From contig NZ_RHOT01000001.1 of the NCBI RefSeq assembly GCF_003946675.1, positions 124,001-188,000 on the forward strand: DNA of 64,000 bases. Direction: 5' to 3'. The DNA is from Lapidilactobacillus gannanensis. Lineage in GTDB: Bacteria > Bacillota > Bacilli > Lactobacillales > Lactobacillaceae. Shown piece after piece: positions 17,685 through 26,368 of this stretch (within the stretch, counting starts at the first letter, position 1; the number at the start of each line of letters is the position of its first letter). The translations under genes and the position numbers were made by a program. Under the pieces are notes generated by a model. It had not been told where the DNA came from. It did not search any database and worked only from the letters and a program-made list of their open reading frames with translations.

Positions 17685-18137
17685 ATGCACAAAAAGGGCA
17701 AAATAATGATGACTTGCTTAATCGGTGTCATTTTGATCTTTGGTATTTTTTTCTATTTCAATAATCGTCAGCTCACTTTTAACGACCAAGAACGTGCTGC
17801 CGGTACCCAAGTAAAAACGGTTCTAAATAAAAACATTTCGGCAATCAATGCCGGCGATTTATCAGCCTATCTGGCGACAATCACACCTGATAAACGTCGA
17901 CAAACAAAAAAAGAACTTGGGCAAGACCTCCAACGTCAAAAAACTCAAGTCACTTTAAAAAGTTTTAAATTGCAAAAGGTCAAGAACGAGCATGCCTTAG
18001 CTAAGGTCTCGCAGTTGCAAGTAAATCAACGTACACAGAAAAAACAAATCATCGAAACAAATGTTGAATTCACTAAAGATGGTCAGAGTTGGTTTATTAA
18101 CAAATCTATTCTTTACAACATTATGGATATTAAGTAG
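17685..18137 (+). CDS. Small membrane-anchored protein of unknown function
   Basis: The 150-residue protein has one N-terminal hydrophobic segment (about residues 7-25) with a positively charged start, so it is a signal anchor with most of the chain outside the cell. The rest is hydrophilic and Lys/Gln rich, with the pattern AAGTQVKTVLNKNISAINAGDLSAYLATITPDKR that resembles the first helices of NTF2-like domains, but I cannot assign a named family. It is the first gene of the plus-strand operon, with GGAGGTG ahead of the ATG and 14 bp to the next gene. Its position suggests a role tied to glycan sensing or uptake. Function unknown. Confidence 0.7.
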   Translation: MHKKGKIMMTCLIGVILIFGIFFYFNNRQLTFNDQERAAGTQVKTVLNKNISAINAGDLSAYLATITPDKRRQTKKELGQDLQRQKTQVTLKSFKLQKVKNEHALAKVSQLQVNQRTQKKQIIETNVEFTKDGQSWFINKSILYNIMDIK

Positions 18138-18151
18138 ATGGGAGTGCACTG

Positions 18152-20128
18152 ATGATTGAACGTCAAATTCACTTAGATTTTCACACTAGTCCCGAAATTA
18201 ACGATGTTGCTCAAGACTTTAACGCCACTGAATTTGGGCGTTACTTTGCCGAAATGCAGGTTGATTCGGTTACTGTATTTGCTAGGGACCATCATGGCTG
18301 GTTATTTTATCAATCAAAGCACGATCCAAAAGCCATGCATCCCCACAATGCCCATCCTAATCTTTTATCTGAACAAATTGATGCGCTCCACCAATTTCAT
18401 CTTCGGGCGCCAATTTATACCACGGTTCAATGGGATCATCGGATTGCTCAAGAACATCCTGAATGGCTTTGCCGTGCAGCAAACGGCCAGCATATTAATA
18501 ATCAGGACGTTCCTCAACCAAATTTCTATGATTTTCTCTGCTTAGCCTCCCCTTATCAGCAATTTCTTTTAGACCATGTTCAAGATATTATTGATTCGAT
18601 TGGAAAACAACGAATCGATGGCTTCTTCTTTGATATTGTTAACAATGTGCCTTGTACTTGCCCTTATTGTCAAAAAAGAATGGCCGCTAATCAACTTGAC
18701 TGGCACAAAACCAGTGATTGTTTACAAAATTGTGCCGATGTCCTAGCGGCATTTAAAGATACCGTCACCGCCTTGATCAAGTCACAGTTACCAGCTGCTA
18801 CAATCTTTTTCAATTCCTCTCATGTCGGCCCTGATATTCGCCGAACACTTGCTGATTACTCACAATTAGAAATTGAGAGTTTACCAAATGGTGCTTGGGG
18901 ATATGATAATTTTAGTCGAGTTGCTCGTTACGCTCGAACCTTAGGTAAGCCGTATTTAGGAATGACTGGTAAATTCCATACTTATTGGGGAGATTTTCAT
19001 TCGCTAAAAAGACCTGCAGCTCTAGAATATGAATGCTACCAAATGGTCTCATTAGGCGCGGGCTGTTCAATTGGCGATCAACTACTTCCCAGCGGTCGTC
19101 TCCTTAAAGGAACAAGCAAATTAATTACCCCAGTTTATCAGCGATTGGCCAAAATTAGCGAAGTTTTACCTACAACTAAGCCAATTACGCCGATTGCAAT
19201 TCTAAGTGCAGAACAAGCTTTAGTGACACCAGCAACTAACGAAGAATCACTAACCGGTGCGGTTCGCCTGTTAGAAACCTTACATCAACAATTTAATATT
19301 ATTGACCAAATTGCTGACTTCACTCCCTATACTTTAATTATTATTCCTGATCGACTTGCTTCTTTTAGTGACAATTTAATTGCTAAATTAACAACATTTG
19401 TGGCTAATGGTGGGTTCATATTGGCCAGTGATCAAGCGTTAGTTGAAAACCAGCTCAGCTCAATACTAGGGGTCAATTCATTAGGCCCTGCTTCTTGGGA
19501 CCGCGACTTCATTATTCCCAACCAAACTTATGGTAAAGCCTTAGTGCCTGAAGAATATGTGATGTATGAGACTGGAACTAAAGTTGAAGCAACGACAGCT
19601 AGCGCCGAATTACAAACGAAACGGCCCTACTTTAATCGTCATGGTCATACTTTTACGTCACACCAACACGCCCCTAGCAACGGACAAGACGGCTGCCCAG
19701 CTCTTTGGCGCACGCCCCAAACGCTATATTTCACCCACCCAATTTTTCATATGTATTACGATTATGCGCCTGACTGGATTTTAGCAATCTTTCAGGACGC
19801 CCTGACGGCACTAATACCGTCATACCTTATTCAAACTGATCTACCAAATAATCTTAGAATTGAACTACGACAGGCCGATAACGGTGATCTGTATTTACAC
19901 TTATTAAACTATTGGCTACAAAAAACTGGAAAATATACTTATTCCGTTGAACCAGGCAGTAACTGTTTGATTGGTGATTTACGGCTACCACAAAAGTTGA
20001 TCAATAAAAACATAACAACAATTAAAAATTTAGAAACTGACCAAAGCTATTCTTTCGTACAGGACAATCAAAAATTGACTTTAAAATTAACGGAGGTGAA
20101 TCCATATCAAATCATTCTTTGCCGGTGA
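18152..20128 (+). CDS. GHL6-type glycoside hydrolase, candidate GH151 alpha-L-fucosidase
   Basis: The 658-residue protein opens with RQIHLDFHTSPEI, typical of the hypothetical glycosyl hydrolase 6 (GHL6) family, and has a TIM-barrel part (about 1-330) with GFFFDIVNN (Asp near residue 160) and CTCPYCQKRM, four cysteines that could bind zinc. About residues 350-460 resemble the beta-galactosidase trimerisation (GATase-like) domain and a C-terminal beta domain follows. As I recall, GH151 alpha-L-fucosidases share this architecture. A second fucosidase fits the neighbouring GH29, GH20 and transporter genes, but activity is inferred. It is cytoplasmic, in the same operon as the small anchored protein and the GH20 gene. 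Confidence 0.68.
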   Translation: MIERQIHLDFHTSPEINDVAQDFNATEFGRYFAEMQVDSVTVFARDHHGWLFYQSKHDPKAMHPHNAHPNLLSEQIDALHQFHLRAPIYTTVQWDHRIAQEHPEWLCRAANGQHINNQDVPQPNFYDFLCLASPYQQFLLDHVQDIIDSIGKQRIDGFFFDIVNNVPCTCPYCQKRMAANQLDWHKTSDCLQNCADVLAAFKDTVTALIKSQLPAATIFFNSSHVGPDIRRTLADYSQLEIESLPNGAWGYDNFSRVARYARTLGKPYLGMTGKFHTYWGDFHSLKRPAALEYECYQMVSLGAGCSIGDQLLPSGRLLKGTSKLITPVYQRLAKISEVLPTTKPITPIAILSAEQALVTPATNEESLTGAVRLLETLHQQFNIIDQIADFTPYTLIIIPDRLASFSDNLIAKLTTFVANGGFILASDQALVENQLSSILGVNSLGPASWDRDFIIPNQTYGKALVPEEYVMYETGTKVEATTASAELQTKRPYFNRHGHTFTSHQHAPSNGQDGCPALWRTPQTLYFTHPIFHMYYDYAPDWILAIFQDALTALIPSYLIQTDLPNNLRIELRQADNGDLYLHLLNYWLQKTGKYTYSVEPGSNCLIGDLRLPQKLINKNITTIKNLETDQSYSFVQDNQKLTLKLTEVNPYQIILCR

Positions 20129-20141
20129 TTTGATATTAGCC

Positions 20142-22016
20142 ATGATTAAACTTAACTTAATACCATTACCAGAAGATTTGAAACCTGGTTTAGCGATTAT
20201 GGGTTCCGAATTGAATTTCCAACTTGATTCACAGGGTATTGCGATTCAAGTAAATGCAGTTAAGACTGCTAATCACGTTCACTATAACGGAATTACTGGG
20301 GAAATAAGTTATACCTCACGTGTTAGCTTTTTTAGAAATCTAACTGTGCTTATTCATCAAATTAAACAACAAGAAGCTTTTGACCACAGTGAAACTGTTC
20401 AATTCACCACTACTGGTGTAATGGTTGATATGTCGCGTAACGCAGCCCTACATCTCACTGGTTTGAAAAAATTAATTCGTCTGCAAGCGCGACTAGGGCT
20501 CAACTCAATGTTGCTGTATATGGAAGATGTCTTCGCTATACCAGAATATCCTTATTGGGGCTACCAACGTGGTCGTTTAAGTGAAGATGAACTCCGCGAG
20601 GCAGATGATTATGCGAATCATCTAGGAATCGAATTAATTCCTTGTATTCAAACCCTCGGCCATCTTTTGAATCCAATGCGTTGGCCATTTATGCAAAGTT
20701 TAGCGGATACACCTGGCATTTTACTTGTTGACGACCCTCGAACTTATCAATTTCTGACTGCATTGATCCAAGCTGCTAGCCGACCATTTCGAACAAATAA
20801 AATTCATATTGGGATGGATGAGGCTCATGATTTAGGCCGTGGCCGCTATCTTGATCAGCATGGACTGGTACCACAAACCGAAATCATGTTAGCCCACATC
20901 AAGAAAGTGGTGGCTATTACTGAGACTCTTGGACTAAAACCAGTCATGTGGAGTGACATGTGGTTTCAAGCAGCTGGCTACAATTACGGTGATGTAAAGA
21001 CTAAATTCCCGCCAGAACTTAAAAAGCAAATTCCTGCAGTTGGACAAATGTATTGGGATTACTACAACGACAATCAAGAGCACTATGAAGAGCTCTTCAA
21101 AATTCATCAGGAACTGGGCCAACCTGTCTCCTTTGCTACTGGTGTTTGGACATGGAACGGCATTGCACCAAATTATGGAAAAACCTTGGCAACTATGAAG
21201 GCTGGAATGAATGCGGCTAAAGTGACTAAACTTGATACAGTTTATGTCACCATGTGGGGTGATGATGGCGGCGAAACACCTTTTACCGCGGCGGCTTTAG
21301 GACTTCAATATTTTGCAGATCAAGTTTATGCTAAGAAGGCTCCCGACATGTCTCAATTAGCGTTAAGTTTCCACCAATATCAAGAAAAATCTAGCCAAAT
21401 TTATTTACTCCTAGATAAATTCGATCAATTACCATTTTTGACAGCTGGCAATCCAGATGCAACCAATCCTAGTAAAATAATTCTGTATGAAGATTTACTA
21501 TATCCGTTATATGCCAAAAATTTAGACAATCCGCAAATCATTAAACACTATCAACTATTGACTAATGAATTAGCAGGTGCTATTGCTAAGTTGTCAAAAC
21601 CATCACTATTATTTAACTTCTATCATTTATTAGCTGAAGTCATTAGTTTGAAATTAACCGTAATTCAACAAATTCACACGGCCTACCAGACTAACAACCA
21701 TGAAATCATGACAACTGCTATAAAAGCCATCACAAAACTAAGCGATTTATTAACTCAACTTCGAGATTACCACCGAGAAATATGGTACCAATTGTATTCA
21801 CCTTTCGGTTGGGAAGTTTTAGATATCCGATATGGTGGTCTGATCAGTCGTTGTGATTCGGCTAAATGGCGCTTATTACAATGGCAAAACGGCCAGGTAA
21901 ATGAACTGGCTGAACTTGAGGAACCACAATTACCACTTGGGCAAACTAGTCAAACTTCGCTTGGACGAGGTCTATATGCAGATACAGTGACTGTTAGCAA
22001 AATTTCTGGTGTTTAG
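20142..22016 (+). CDS. GH20 beta-N-acetylhexosaminidase
   Basis: The protein shows an N-terminal GH20b-like domain (about 1-105) and a GH20 barrel with GVMVDMSRNA, LGLNSMLLYMEDVF and the catalytic pair in HIGMDEAH (Asp-Glu near residue 225). WDYYNDN and TGVWTWNG line the active site. It removes terminal beta-linked GlcNAc or GalNAc in the cytoplasm (no signal peptide). The length of about 624 residues fits the Spy/GH20C-like class. The start is not certain: the ATG at 20142 begins MIKLNLIPLP, a natural GH20 start, with GGTGA 13 nt upstream. A TTG at 20130 overlaps the previous stop region, and GGAGGTGA at 20092-20099 has no standard start behind it. Confidence 0.86.
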   Translation: MIKLNLIPLPEDLKPGLAIMGSELNFQLDSQGIAIQVNAVKTANHVHYNGITGEISYTSRVSFFRNLTVLIHQIKQQEAFDHSETVQFTTTGVMVDMSRNAALHLTGLKKLIRLQARLGLNSMLLYMEDVFAIPEYPYWGYQRGRLSEDELREADDYANHLGIELIPCIQTLGHLLNPMRWPFMQSLADTPGILLVDDPRTYQFLTALIQAASRPFRTNKIHIGMDEAHDLGRGRYLDQHGLVPQTEIMLAHIKKVVAITETLGLKPVMWSDMWFQAAGYNYGDVKTKFPPELKKQIPAVGQMYWDYYNDNQEHYEELFKIHQELGQPVSFATGVWTWNGIAPNYGKTLATMKAGMNAAKVTKLDTVYVTMWGDDGGETPFTAAALGLQYFADQVYAKKAPDMSQLALSFHQYQEKSSQIYLLLDKFDQLPFLTAGNPDATNPSKIILYEDLLYPLYAKNLDNPQIIKHYQLLTNELAGAIAKLSKPSLLFNFYHLLAEVISLKLTVIQQIHTAYQTNNHEIMTTAIKAITKLSDLLTQLRDYHREIWYQLYSPFGWEVLDIRYGGLISRCDSAKWRLLQWQNGQVNELAELEEPQLPLGQTSQTSLGRGLYADTVTVSKISGV

Positions 22017-22045
22017 TTCATTAGTATGATAAGGGAGGAATCACC

Positions 22046-22720
22046 ATGCAAAGAATGGAACCACGCGGTATTGTTCGTTACACACTAATTCTAGGGAAAA
22101 TACTATTGTTAGGCCTAAAACTTCAATTTCTTTGGTTGATCTACACTTTTCGTGGTTTAATTATTTTGGGGATTTTTCCAGCAATTGCTAGCTGTGTCAA
22201 GTTACTAGAACGACGTTTTAACGCCACTGATGGTTTACTAGCACAACTGACCGATGATAAACTTTCTTGGTCCACCCTAAACCGTGAATTTAAAGAATTT
22301 TATCAACAATCTTTCTGGGAAATAAATGCAATTGGTTATTTGGGTGGACTGATTAGTACCACGTTAATCGTTGACTTAGCCGTGAATCGTGCTTTTATTA
22401 AATCGGCCGCTTTACAATACGGTTTAATTGTGTTGCTCTTGATGGTTATGATTTATTGGCTCTATGTTTTTACAATTTATGGTCGTTATCAACTTAGCTT
22501 TTGGCAATATTTTCGGCAATCTTTGATTATCTCAATAGCCAAATTTACAAATACTTTGGCTATTTTGGTGGGTACTATTCTCGTAACAGTTTTACTCGTG
22601 ACTTTTCCAATTTTGACCTTAACTGCCTTAGTTCCGCTTTACCTGACACCAATGATTTGGTTTTCACTTCATTCCTGTCTGGCCGTTGAGGCGGTGATTT
22701 CTAATGATTCTCATGCCTAA
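22046..22720 (+). CDS. DUF624 (YesL-like) membrane protein
   Basis: The 224-residue protein has about five hydrophobic segments, including LQFLWLIYTFRGLIILGIFPA near the start, which is the hallmark of DUF624/YesL proteins. These small membrane proteins occur beside CUT1 transporter operons in many Firmicutes and may help the transporter, but no biochemical role is established. A second member occurs at 46630-47247, also beside a CUT1 transporter. AAGGGAGGA precedes the ATG. The gene overlaps the following regulator gene by 17 bp, which suggests translational coupling. Confidence 0.78.
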   Translation: MQRMEPRGIVRYTLILGKILLLGLKLQFLWLIYTFRGLIILGIFPAIASCVKLLERRFNATDGLLAQLTDDKLSWSTLNREFKEFYQQSFWEINAIGYLGGLISTTLIVDLAVNRAFIKSAALQYGLIVLLLMVMIYWLYVFTIYGRYQLSFWQYFRQSLIISIAKFTNTLAILVGTILVTVLLVTFPILTLTALVPLYLTPMIWFSLHSCLAVEAVISNDSHA

Positions 22721-24935
22721 ATTCTTACGACGCTTTGTACACTGGCAACCCAAGAAAATCATGTCCATGTATTTAGCCTTCTTTATTGCCGTTTTTTTGT
22801 TACCGGTGCTGCTTTTAACAGGCAATTGGATGCGTAATGAGCTGAATCGTCAACAAGAGAACATTGTCGCCACCCATGACCGAGCGCTTAAACAGACTAC
22901 GGCTAACTTAGATGATACAATTTCCCATTTAATTACAACTGCCCATCAGATTTCATTGGACACAGCTTTTATTGGCGCGCCCCAAGAGTATCCAGATTTT
23001 GAACGAATTGAGCAGGCCATTGACCGCTACAATTTAAGTAGCCAATTGATCACGCGAACTTTCATTCATATGGATAGTACTCCGGACACACTTTATTCGG
23101 CAGATGGCACTTACACCTTCTCAGAAGCTAGCAATAAATACGGGCTTTTACCAACACGTATCAATTCTAATCAGCGGCTGAATATCTTACATGATAATGC
23201 CCCAACTTTACTAACTGTTCCCACCAATAGTTCAACTGATCAGATGACATTGGTTGTTCCACTAATTCCATATTCTGGTGGCAAGATGGGTGAGGTCTTC
23301 TTCTCCTTAAATACTCGCGAAATTCAAAATCTTCTTGCAAATGCCAGTTCAGCTAGCCAAGTTCTGGGTCTACAAACTACTACGCATAATCTAATCTTGC
23401 CCCAGACAAAGTTGGCTAATGTTGCGTTAGATCAACCAACAGCAGTGTCGCACTCGCGAATAAAAGTGCTCACTAATCGAAGCTCTTTAGGATTATTTCG
23501 GTTAACATCATATACGCTACCAGCGCCACGAGCTGCTGCGCTGTTTGGCTTTTTAGGTCGCTACTTATGGCTTTTTCTGACGGTCTTCTTAATTGGTGGT
23601 TTATTGATTTGGCGATTTAGCAATCGACAGTATGATTTAATTGCCCGCCTGGAACAATCACTACCATTTTCAACTGAACTTAGTGGTAGTACTTCGGAAG
23701 CTTTAAATTTGCAAAATGCCATTGAGGATTATATTGCTGAACATCAAGATTTAATTGAAAACTCACGAATGCAATTACCATTCGCTCGCAATCAAATTTT
23801 ACAACTCATTTTGAATGGTAAAGTTAGCGGCATAACTTCAATCAAACATTTTCTAGATATTGTCGACTTAAAATTACCACATCCTAATACGGTTATTATT
23901 CTCAGTGATCGCGACGCAGAATGGCAAAATCATGTCCCACACGAACCAACAATCAAAGCTGACTACACCGTTGCCTTTATCTTCTACGAGAAACACAGCC
24001 AAATCGTGACCTTGATTAACTATGACGATGAGATTGAAATCAAACCCATTATTGCCAAATTACGACAACAACTTACTTTTATTCAACCAAGTACCACATT
24101 AGTTGTTAGCCAACCATTAACTAACTTGGCTGACCTTCATGACACTTATATTGAAGTTATCTCAGGAATTGTTGCGGTGACACCAGAATCTGGCAAAACT
24201 ATTTTCTATAATGAGGTCAAACCCACAACAGCTAGTAATGATGACTTCTTCGATTTTAATGCTGAGTTGAAATTAGAAAATAGCTTACGTCATCAAGATT
24301 ATGAACAATCTCAAGAAGCTTTCGAAATCTTATTTAACCTCGCTTGTCAAAACTATGATCCAAATTCACGTTTTGATTTAGGAATGTCCAGCTTAATTGC
24401 CAAGATTATTCGGGCAGACTATCAACAAAATGCTGCCTTCAATGATCGGTTGATCCGCCAGCTTTTGAATATCGAATCAACCAGTCAATTACATGGCATT
24501 TTGCTCAAAACAATTCGTCGAATTACTAGCTATCAGCCTGATACAACTAGTTCTGCTCCAGATAATCTACTTCAAAACCAGCCTGATGGAGAACTTTTGA
24601 AACAATATATTATTGCGAACGTTAGCTCACCAACAATCTCTTTAGTTGATGTTGCTGATCATTTTGGGCTTTCTGTTTCTCACACCAGCCGCTATATTAA
24701 AGAAATTACCGGTAAAACTTTTACTGTCTTTGTTACCGAACGGCGGATTCTTAAAATCCAGCATGAGTTATGTACAACCGATTTAGCAATCAAAGATATT
24801 ATCCAGCAAAATGGTTACTATGACGTTGCAAATTTCACCCGTAAATTTAAAAAACTTACTGGTTTTACTCCTGGTGAATATCGTCGTGCTTACCAAGACT
24901 CTGATGACTGTTCTTCAGAAATTAACCACGCATAA
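22704..24935 (+). CDS. Membrane-bound AraC-family transcriptional regulator with extracellular sensor
   Basis: The 743-residue protein has an N-terminal membrane segment (about 18-38), an outside sensor region (about 40-275), a second membrane segment (about 280-305) and a cytoplasmic part ending in two AraC-type helix-turn-helix motifs: SLVDVADHFGLSVSHTSRYIKEITG and IKDIIQQNGYYDVANFTRKFKKLTGFTPGEYR (about 630-735). Such one-protein sensors detect an external ligand or a binding protein and switch on nearby transporter operons. It is the last gene of the plus-strand operon, so it probably controls both arms of the fucosylated-glycan locus. ATG at 22704 is used; the ATG at 22713 is an alternative. 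Confidence 0.82.
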   Translation: MILMPKFLRRFVHWQPKKIMSMYLAFFIAVFLLPVLLLTGNWMRNELNRQQENIVATHDRALKQTTANLDDTISHLITTAHQISLDTAFIGAPQEYPDFERIEQAIDRYNLSSQLITRTFIHMDSTPDTLYSADGTYTFSEASNKYGLLPTRINSNQRLNILHDNAPTLLTVPTNSSTDQMTLVVPLIPYSGGKMGEVFFSLNTREIQNLLANASSASQVLGLQTTTHNLILPQTKLANVALDQPTAVSHSRIKVLTNRSSLGLFRLTSYTLPAPRAAALFGFLGRYLWLFLTVFLIGGLLIWRFSNRQYDLIARLEQSLPFSTELSGSTSEALNLQNAIEDYIAEHQDLIENSRMQLPFARNQILQLILNGKVSGITSIKHFLDIVDLKLPHPNTVIILSDRDAEWQNHVPHEPTIKADYTVAFIFYEKHSQIVTLINYDDEIEIKPIIAKLRQQLTFIQPSTTLVVSQPLTNLADLHDTYIEVISGIVAVTPESGKTIFYNEVKPTTASNDDFFDFNAELKLENSLRHQDYEQSQEAFEILFNLACQNYDPNSRFDLGMSSLIAKIIRADYQQNAAFNDRLIRQLLNIESTSQLHGILLKTIRRITSYQPDTTSSAPDNLLQNQPDGELLKQYIIANVSSPTISLVDVADHFGLSVSHTSRYIKEITGKTFTVFVTERRILKIQHELCTTDLAIKDIIQQNGYYDVANFTRKFKKLTGFTPGEYRRAYQDSDDCSSEINHA

Positions 24936-24990
24936 CAGAACTAATTATTTATCAACCATACAACTGAAAACTAAAAATTATCGCAAAAAG

Positions 24991-25030
24991 GCGCTCAACT
25001 AATTTCCATTAATTGGAAGTAGTTGAGCGC
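24991..25030. terminator. Bidirectional terminator between convergent genes
   Basis: Arms GCGCTCAACT (24991-25000) and AGTTGAGCGC (25021-25030) pair perfectly, with an inner TTCC/GGAA stem. A-rich sequence precedes and CTCTTT follows, so it can end the AraC-regulator transcript and the convergent GH27 transcript. Confidence 0.7.
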
Positions 25031-25069
25031 TCTTTAGATAACACTTTATGATTCACAGGAGTAAGCTAG

Positions 25070-26317
25070 TTATTCCCGACCCAAAAAAGCACCGTGGCTT
25101 GCAACCTGTAAATCAGTAGTTAATGGTTGCGTTTGACCACGCCATAAATCAGTGGCGGTGGTTGCCTTTAAGTGGTCGATAATTGTTTGTGGCACTTGGC
25201 GATTTTGATCAGCCAAATTAAAAATTGCTAAATAGGTGTCGGTCTGACTATGGGCCTGCCAAACGCGCCAGTCATCTTGATTAATGATTTCCCGTTGCTC
25301 GATCAAAGAATGGTGCATGGCTAGTACATCCCGATTGGTTAATAAGGCTAACGTTTCTGGAGCTAAATCCGTTAACCGACCACCAAACATTAATGGTGAT
25401 TGGCAGATGGTCCAAAGCGTCATCAAGCTGTACTGCTCAGCTCTAGTAAAGTGGCTAACGTTATTTTCACCATAACGCAGACGAACATGGCCAAAAGGAA
25501 TCATATCGCAATCTGGCCAGTTACCGGGGCGAATAAATGGTGACCATTCAGCCGCGCGGTCGAACATATTGCGTAACGCGGCCCAATCATCCCAGAAATC
25601 ATCAGTGATCCGCCACATATTGGCATTATTCTGGAAGAAGGTGCCATTCTTTAAAGCGGCTGGCCCTGGTGACAACGATAAGACAATTGATCGGCCAGTT
25701 TGATCAATAGCTTGACGAATAGCTTGAATTTCTGGCTTATGCGCGTCGTGATACAATTTGGCATCAGCAATGTCGTCAACTTTAATAAAATCAACACCCC
25801 AGCTCGCATACAAGTCAAATAAAGAATTGTAGTATTGCTGACCCGCTGGTAAACTGACATCCACGCCATACATATCAGAGTTCCATTCACAAATATTATT
25901 CATGGCGATCTCACGTGCGCGTACATCTGTGCCTAAAATAGCAGTATTTTGAACGACTACCTGCCGCGGAATCCCACGCATCATGTGCATCCCAAATTTC
26001 AAACCTAAACTGTGGAGATAATCGCCAATTGGCTTAAATCCTTGACCATTAGCTGCTGAAGGAAAGCGTTCGACAGCCGGTATCAAGCGCGAATATTCAT
26101 CCATTCGTAAAGGGGCAAATTGGTGATAGGCCATTGAATCAGCGGTAGGTTCACTCCACTGAATATCAATGACAAAATAATTCCAACCAAAGTCTTTTAA
26201 ATGCTTAGCTTGATACTCGGCTTGGGCCCGAACTTCATCCTCCCGAATGGAAGCACCATAACCATCCCAAGAATTCCAACCCATTGGTGGTGTTTTAGCA
26301 AAATCTAAATACGACAT
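25070..26317 (-). CDS. GH27 glycosidase (alpha-galactosidase or beta-L-arabinopyranosidase)
   Basis: The protein (415 residues from the preferred start) has the clan GH-D signatures: TPPMGWNSWDGYG at the N terminus, FIKVDD with the nucleophile Asp near residue 180, and WRITDDFWDDW with the acid/base Asp near residue 237. PLMFGGRLTDL and a short C-terminal beta domain follow. No signal peptide is present. The family removes alpha-galactose or, in some members, beta-L-arabinopyranose. The neighbouring arabinanase and arabinose genes make the second activity or cleavage of arabinogalactan side chains plausible. AAAGGAG upstream of the ATG at 26317 sets the start; the frame stays open for 12 further codons without a ribosome site. 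Confidence 0.84.
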   Translation of the reverse strand: MSYLDFAKTPPMGWNSWDGYGASIREDEVRAQAEYQAKHLKDFGWNYFVIDIQWSEPTADSMAYHQFAPLRMDEYSRLIPAVERFPSAANGQGFKPIGDYLHSLGLKFGMHMMRGIPRQVVVQNTAILGTDVRAREIAMNNICEWNSDMYGVDVSLPAGQQYYNSLFDLYASWGVDFIKVDDIADAKLYHDAHKPEIQAIRQAIDQTGRSIVLSLSPGPAALKNGTFFQNNANMWRITDDFWDDWAALRNMFDRAAEWSPFIRPGNWPDCDMIPFGHVRLRYGENNVSHFTRAEQYSLMTLWTICQSPLMFGGRLTDLAPETLALLTNRDVLAMHHSLIEQREIINQDDWRVWQAHSQTDTYLAIFNLADQNRQVPQTIIDHLKATTATDLWRGQTQPLTTDLQVASHGAFLGRE

Positions 26318-26368
26318 GATTAATTTTTCTCCTTTAATGCTACCGTTGTGCACGGCGTTATAACAGAA

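Noticed and set aside
20106-20141. A non-standard ATC start for the GH20 gene behind the GGAGGTGA at 20092
   Set aside because: The spacing is good, but ATC starts are very rare and the protein family begins naturally at the ATG at 20142. Peptide data would be needed to prefer it.
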